A DNA stretch of 64,000 bases from Primulina eburnea (Eukaryota; Streptophyta; Magnoliopsida; Lamiales; Gesneriaceae), in assembly GCF_022965805.1 (NCBI RefSeq), contig NC_133106.1, positions 32,973,913-33,037,912 on the forward strand, read 5' to 3'. A program made the translations under genes and the position numbers. The notes beneath the pieces were generated by a model. That model did no database searches. It saw only the letters and a list, made by a program, of their open reading frames with translations, and was not told the origin of the DNA. Each line of letters opens with the position of its first letter. Within the stretch, counting starts at the first letter, position 1. Shown here one piece after another: positions 62,061-64,000 of the stretch.

Positions 62061-63034
62061 TTATCGGAATATTGTCGTGATATCGTGCATGTCAACAGTT
62101 TCCAATGCCATCTCATCATATTTTGGTGTTAGGAGTCTCAGGGAGTTCCCACTTTCCCAGTTGGTACTAGAAATGTTAGAAAAAGTGAACGAAAAGAGAT
62201 GAAAAACGATTAAAAGAAATATGTACAACAGAATACACATAAAAAAACGAAACACACACAAGAATATACATACAAAACGAAACACACACATAAGGATAAG
62301 TAAGTTTAGTCCAGGCGAGGTAGTAAGAAAAAGATGGAGCAAAGGTAAGGTAACAGAGATGAGACTTTTACAAGTTAGTCGAAGGTAGAGGATAATTTTG
62401 TGAACCTTTGGTTGCTTGTACGTCTCGAGTTCCACATTTTCCAAGCCCGCCCCACTTGTAATAAAAAAGAAAGAGAGAAACTGACCCTGAACTCCGATTA
62501 GAGGGTCTGACCACATAGTGTGCAAGTATGCAAAACTAGAACCGTAAATGATGTTAAGGCAAAGACCGTGATTCCAATATGTGCGTACCGTAAATACACA
62601 GCAAACATATCTGGTCCATTACTCACCTTGCAGGCCTTTAGCATATCGATTGCTGTTTCCTTACTTGAAGTACCCTTTGCTGCTTCTTCGGCATAATTTT
62701 CCAGATTCACCAAAACATAGTTATCACTTTGATCAATATAGTTCCTGTCTTGTTCATACTTTATTCGGAGGTACTTACTAATGGTGGTCGTGAAATTTAG
62801 CCCGAAAACAACCGCGAGCGAAACCGAAACGAAGAAGAGTTTCCACCAATTTCTACAGTGGTAGGCCGATGGGTTCGAATTCGAAAGGTAGATAAGCAAC
62901 TGGGATGCAAAATAAAACATGGAAAGATAAGTTGCTTTTGTTTCAAGAAACCTGAGCTGTTTCTCTTGTTTGTCAATTATCATCGTCAGTTCTCTGTAAT
63001 TTTGGCTGCATTTTTTCAGAGCTGTATCCAACAT
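62061..63034 (-). CDS. Small plant membrane protein, uncharacterised
   Basis: Exons are 63034-62512, 62454-62406 and 62166-62061. Phases agree (523+49+106 nt, 226 codons, 225 aa). The first exon encodes a short coiled-coil-like N-terminus (MLDTALKKCSQNYRELTMII) and three hydrophobic helices, around LSMFYFASQLLIYLS, NWWKLFFVSVSLAVVFGLNF and IGITVFALTSFTVLVLHTC. Between helices two and three is a ~70-residue polar loop. The short tail ends ALETVDMHDITTIFR. Without the two downstream introns spliced, the first exon would stop at 62498. I know of similar unannotated multi-spanning proteins in plants but no function. Exons 2 and 3 are less certain than exon 1. Confidence 0.6.
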
Positions 63035-63370
63035 GATTGCAAGCTAATTGTGCTTGTTTAGTTCGGACTTGAAAAAATGGTGATATGTGTATATATCTGA
63101 GAAAAGAGGTCCCTCATGGAAGGTCAGAGGACATGATTTCAGCATGAATATTGTGGATATTGTCTCTCTCCACTTGCAAGGAACGTGCAAGGAAGACGAG
63201 ACGAAACGATCTAAATAATTTTGAATCGATCCTACCTGTTATTATGATGTATAGTACTAATTATTAAAAAAAATTATATTATATATGTAAGAAAGTTATT
63301 CTCACGTGGTTAATTATCCAATGGTTAATTATCTAAAGTTATTTTTTTTATTTTTTATGCAATAAAAAAG

Positions 63371-63545
63371 TTGATTTACGGCCTGAGATTCAATAATCTA
63401 TCTGCCAACAACATATTTAATGAGAGGTAGCTTGATTTACGGTCTGAGATTTAATAATCTATCTGCCAACTAACTTATTTAATGAGAGGTAGTTTGAATT
63501 ACGGCCTGAGATTCAATAACCTATCGGCCAACTACCTTATTTAAT
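63371..63545. repeat. Three tandem 61-bp repeats
   Basis: Units begin at 63371, 63432 and 63493, each starting ttga-ttacgg-ctgagatt and ending aatgagaggtag. The third is truncated at aatgga. The units differ by a few substitutions. Confidence 0.9.
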
Positions 63546-63617
63546 GGACGCGCTTTCATCTTCTTCTTCTTCTGGCGAATGAAAGGACCACGAACCTAAC
63601 ATGGATCAATGTTTGGG

Positions 63618-63799
63618 GGCAAATATTTGTGTGAGACGGTCTCACGGATCATATTTGTGAGACGGATCTCTTATTTGGGTCATCCATGAAAAAGTATTAT
63701 TTTTTATACTAAGAGTACTACTTTTTATTGTCAATATGGGTAGGATTGACCTGTCTCACAGATTAAGATCCGTGAGACGGTCTCACATGAGACTCACTC
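63618..63799. mobile_element. Palindromic GAGACGGTCTCAC MITE, copy 9, with 9-bp target duplication
   Basis: The 182-bp element starts ggcaaatatttgtgtgagac and ends gtgagacggtctcacatgag followed by actcactc. The 9-mer atgtttggg lies directly outside both ends (63609-63617 and 63800-63808). This is the best-preserved insertion junction for the family in the window. Confidence 0.85.
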
Positions 63800-64000
63800 A
63801 TGTTTGGGATCCCTCCTCTTCGATATGTGATGAAGCATCATCGATAATGAACTCTAATATTACGATCACGTTCAGGTAATTTTTCTGAAAAAAATAATTT
63901 ACTAAATTTTTTAAAATAAAGGGTTTTCTTAAAAAAGGAAACAACAAAATTATATATTACACTATTATTTTGTTGGTGTTTTTGAATATATATTTTTATT

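Noticed and set aside
1..64000. CRISPR arrays, bacterial operons, tRNA or rRNA genes
   Set aside because: The sequence is plant nuclear DNA. No regularly spaced direct repeats of CRISPR type exist, and no cloverleaf or rRNA segment was recognised by eye. A tRNA scan was not possible.

Overview
The window is plant nuclear DNA. Its genes are split by short GT-AG introns in AT-rich sequence, the protein families are plant ones (LEUNIG, TIFY8, A2-type cyclin, PP2A B', plant RING ligase), and the gaps hold MITEs, Helitrons, a TRIM and (TA)n tracts. I infer a eudicot, probably an asterid of the Lamiales type. That lineage call is an impression and no marker was tested.

Layout. 1-5892: a Harbinger-like MITE, a minus-strand membrane RING-finger E3 ligase gene (1782-3516) carrying an apparent one-base frameshift, and two palindromic MITEs. 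5893-11961: the most striking object, two near-identical copies of a ~3.03-kb TIR transposon placed head-to-head, making a ~6-kb inverted repeat with a 16-bp (TA)8 centre. Each copy carries a FAR1-type DNA-binding ORF and a convergent ORF with an RNase H1 N-terminal (viroplasmin-type) hybrid-binding domain. 12000-15070: a PP2A B' subunit gene with one in-frame stop codon. 15071-22560: more MITEs and a complete minus-strand A2-type cyclin gene (11 coding exons, 504 aa). 22561-27756: gene-free DNA with microsatellites and MITEs. 27757-31553: TIFY8, with a Helitron in its fifth intron and a decayed skipped exon. 32326-35361: a short CCDC93-like gene. 36982-37078: a probable C/D-box snoRNA. 37632-45871: a complete LEUNIG corepressor gene (18 exons, 926 aa) with one GC-AG intron. 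45872-64000: mostly transposable elements (Helitron with a nested element showing a 9-bp duplication, a TRIM retroelement with primer-binding site, nested palindromic MITEs, a duplicated promoter-like segment split by a MITE), plus an LEA-like gene end, an unrecognised ORF and a small membrane-protein gene.

The host genes do not form one pathway. TIFY8 and LEUNIG are both transcriptional co-regulators, but I see no functional cluster. The candidate 'system' is the inverted transposon pair. By analogy with maize Mu killer, an inverted duplication of a Mutator-like element is the kind of locus that could make long hairpin RNA and silence its own family. Exon coordinates were placed by hand from splice motifs and protein-family conservation. 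Summed coding lengths divide by three for LEUNIG, the cyclin, TIFY8, PP2A B' and the 62-63 kb gene. The RING gene is one base short. In the CCDC93-like gene one exon boundary (~33999/34000) is uncertain by one base.
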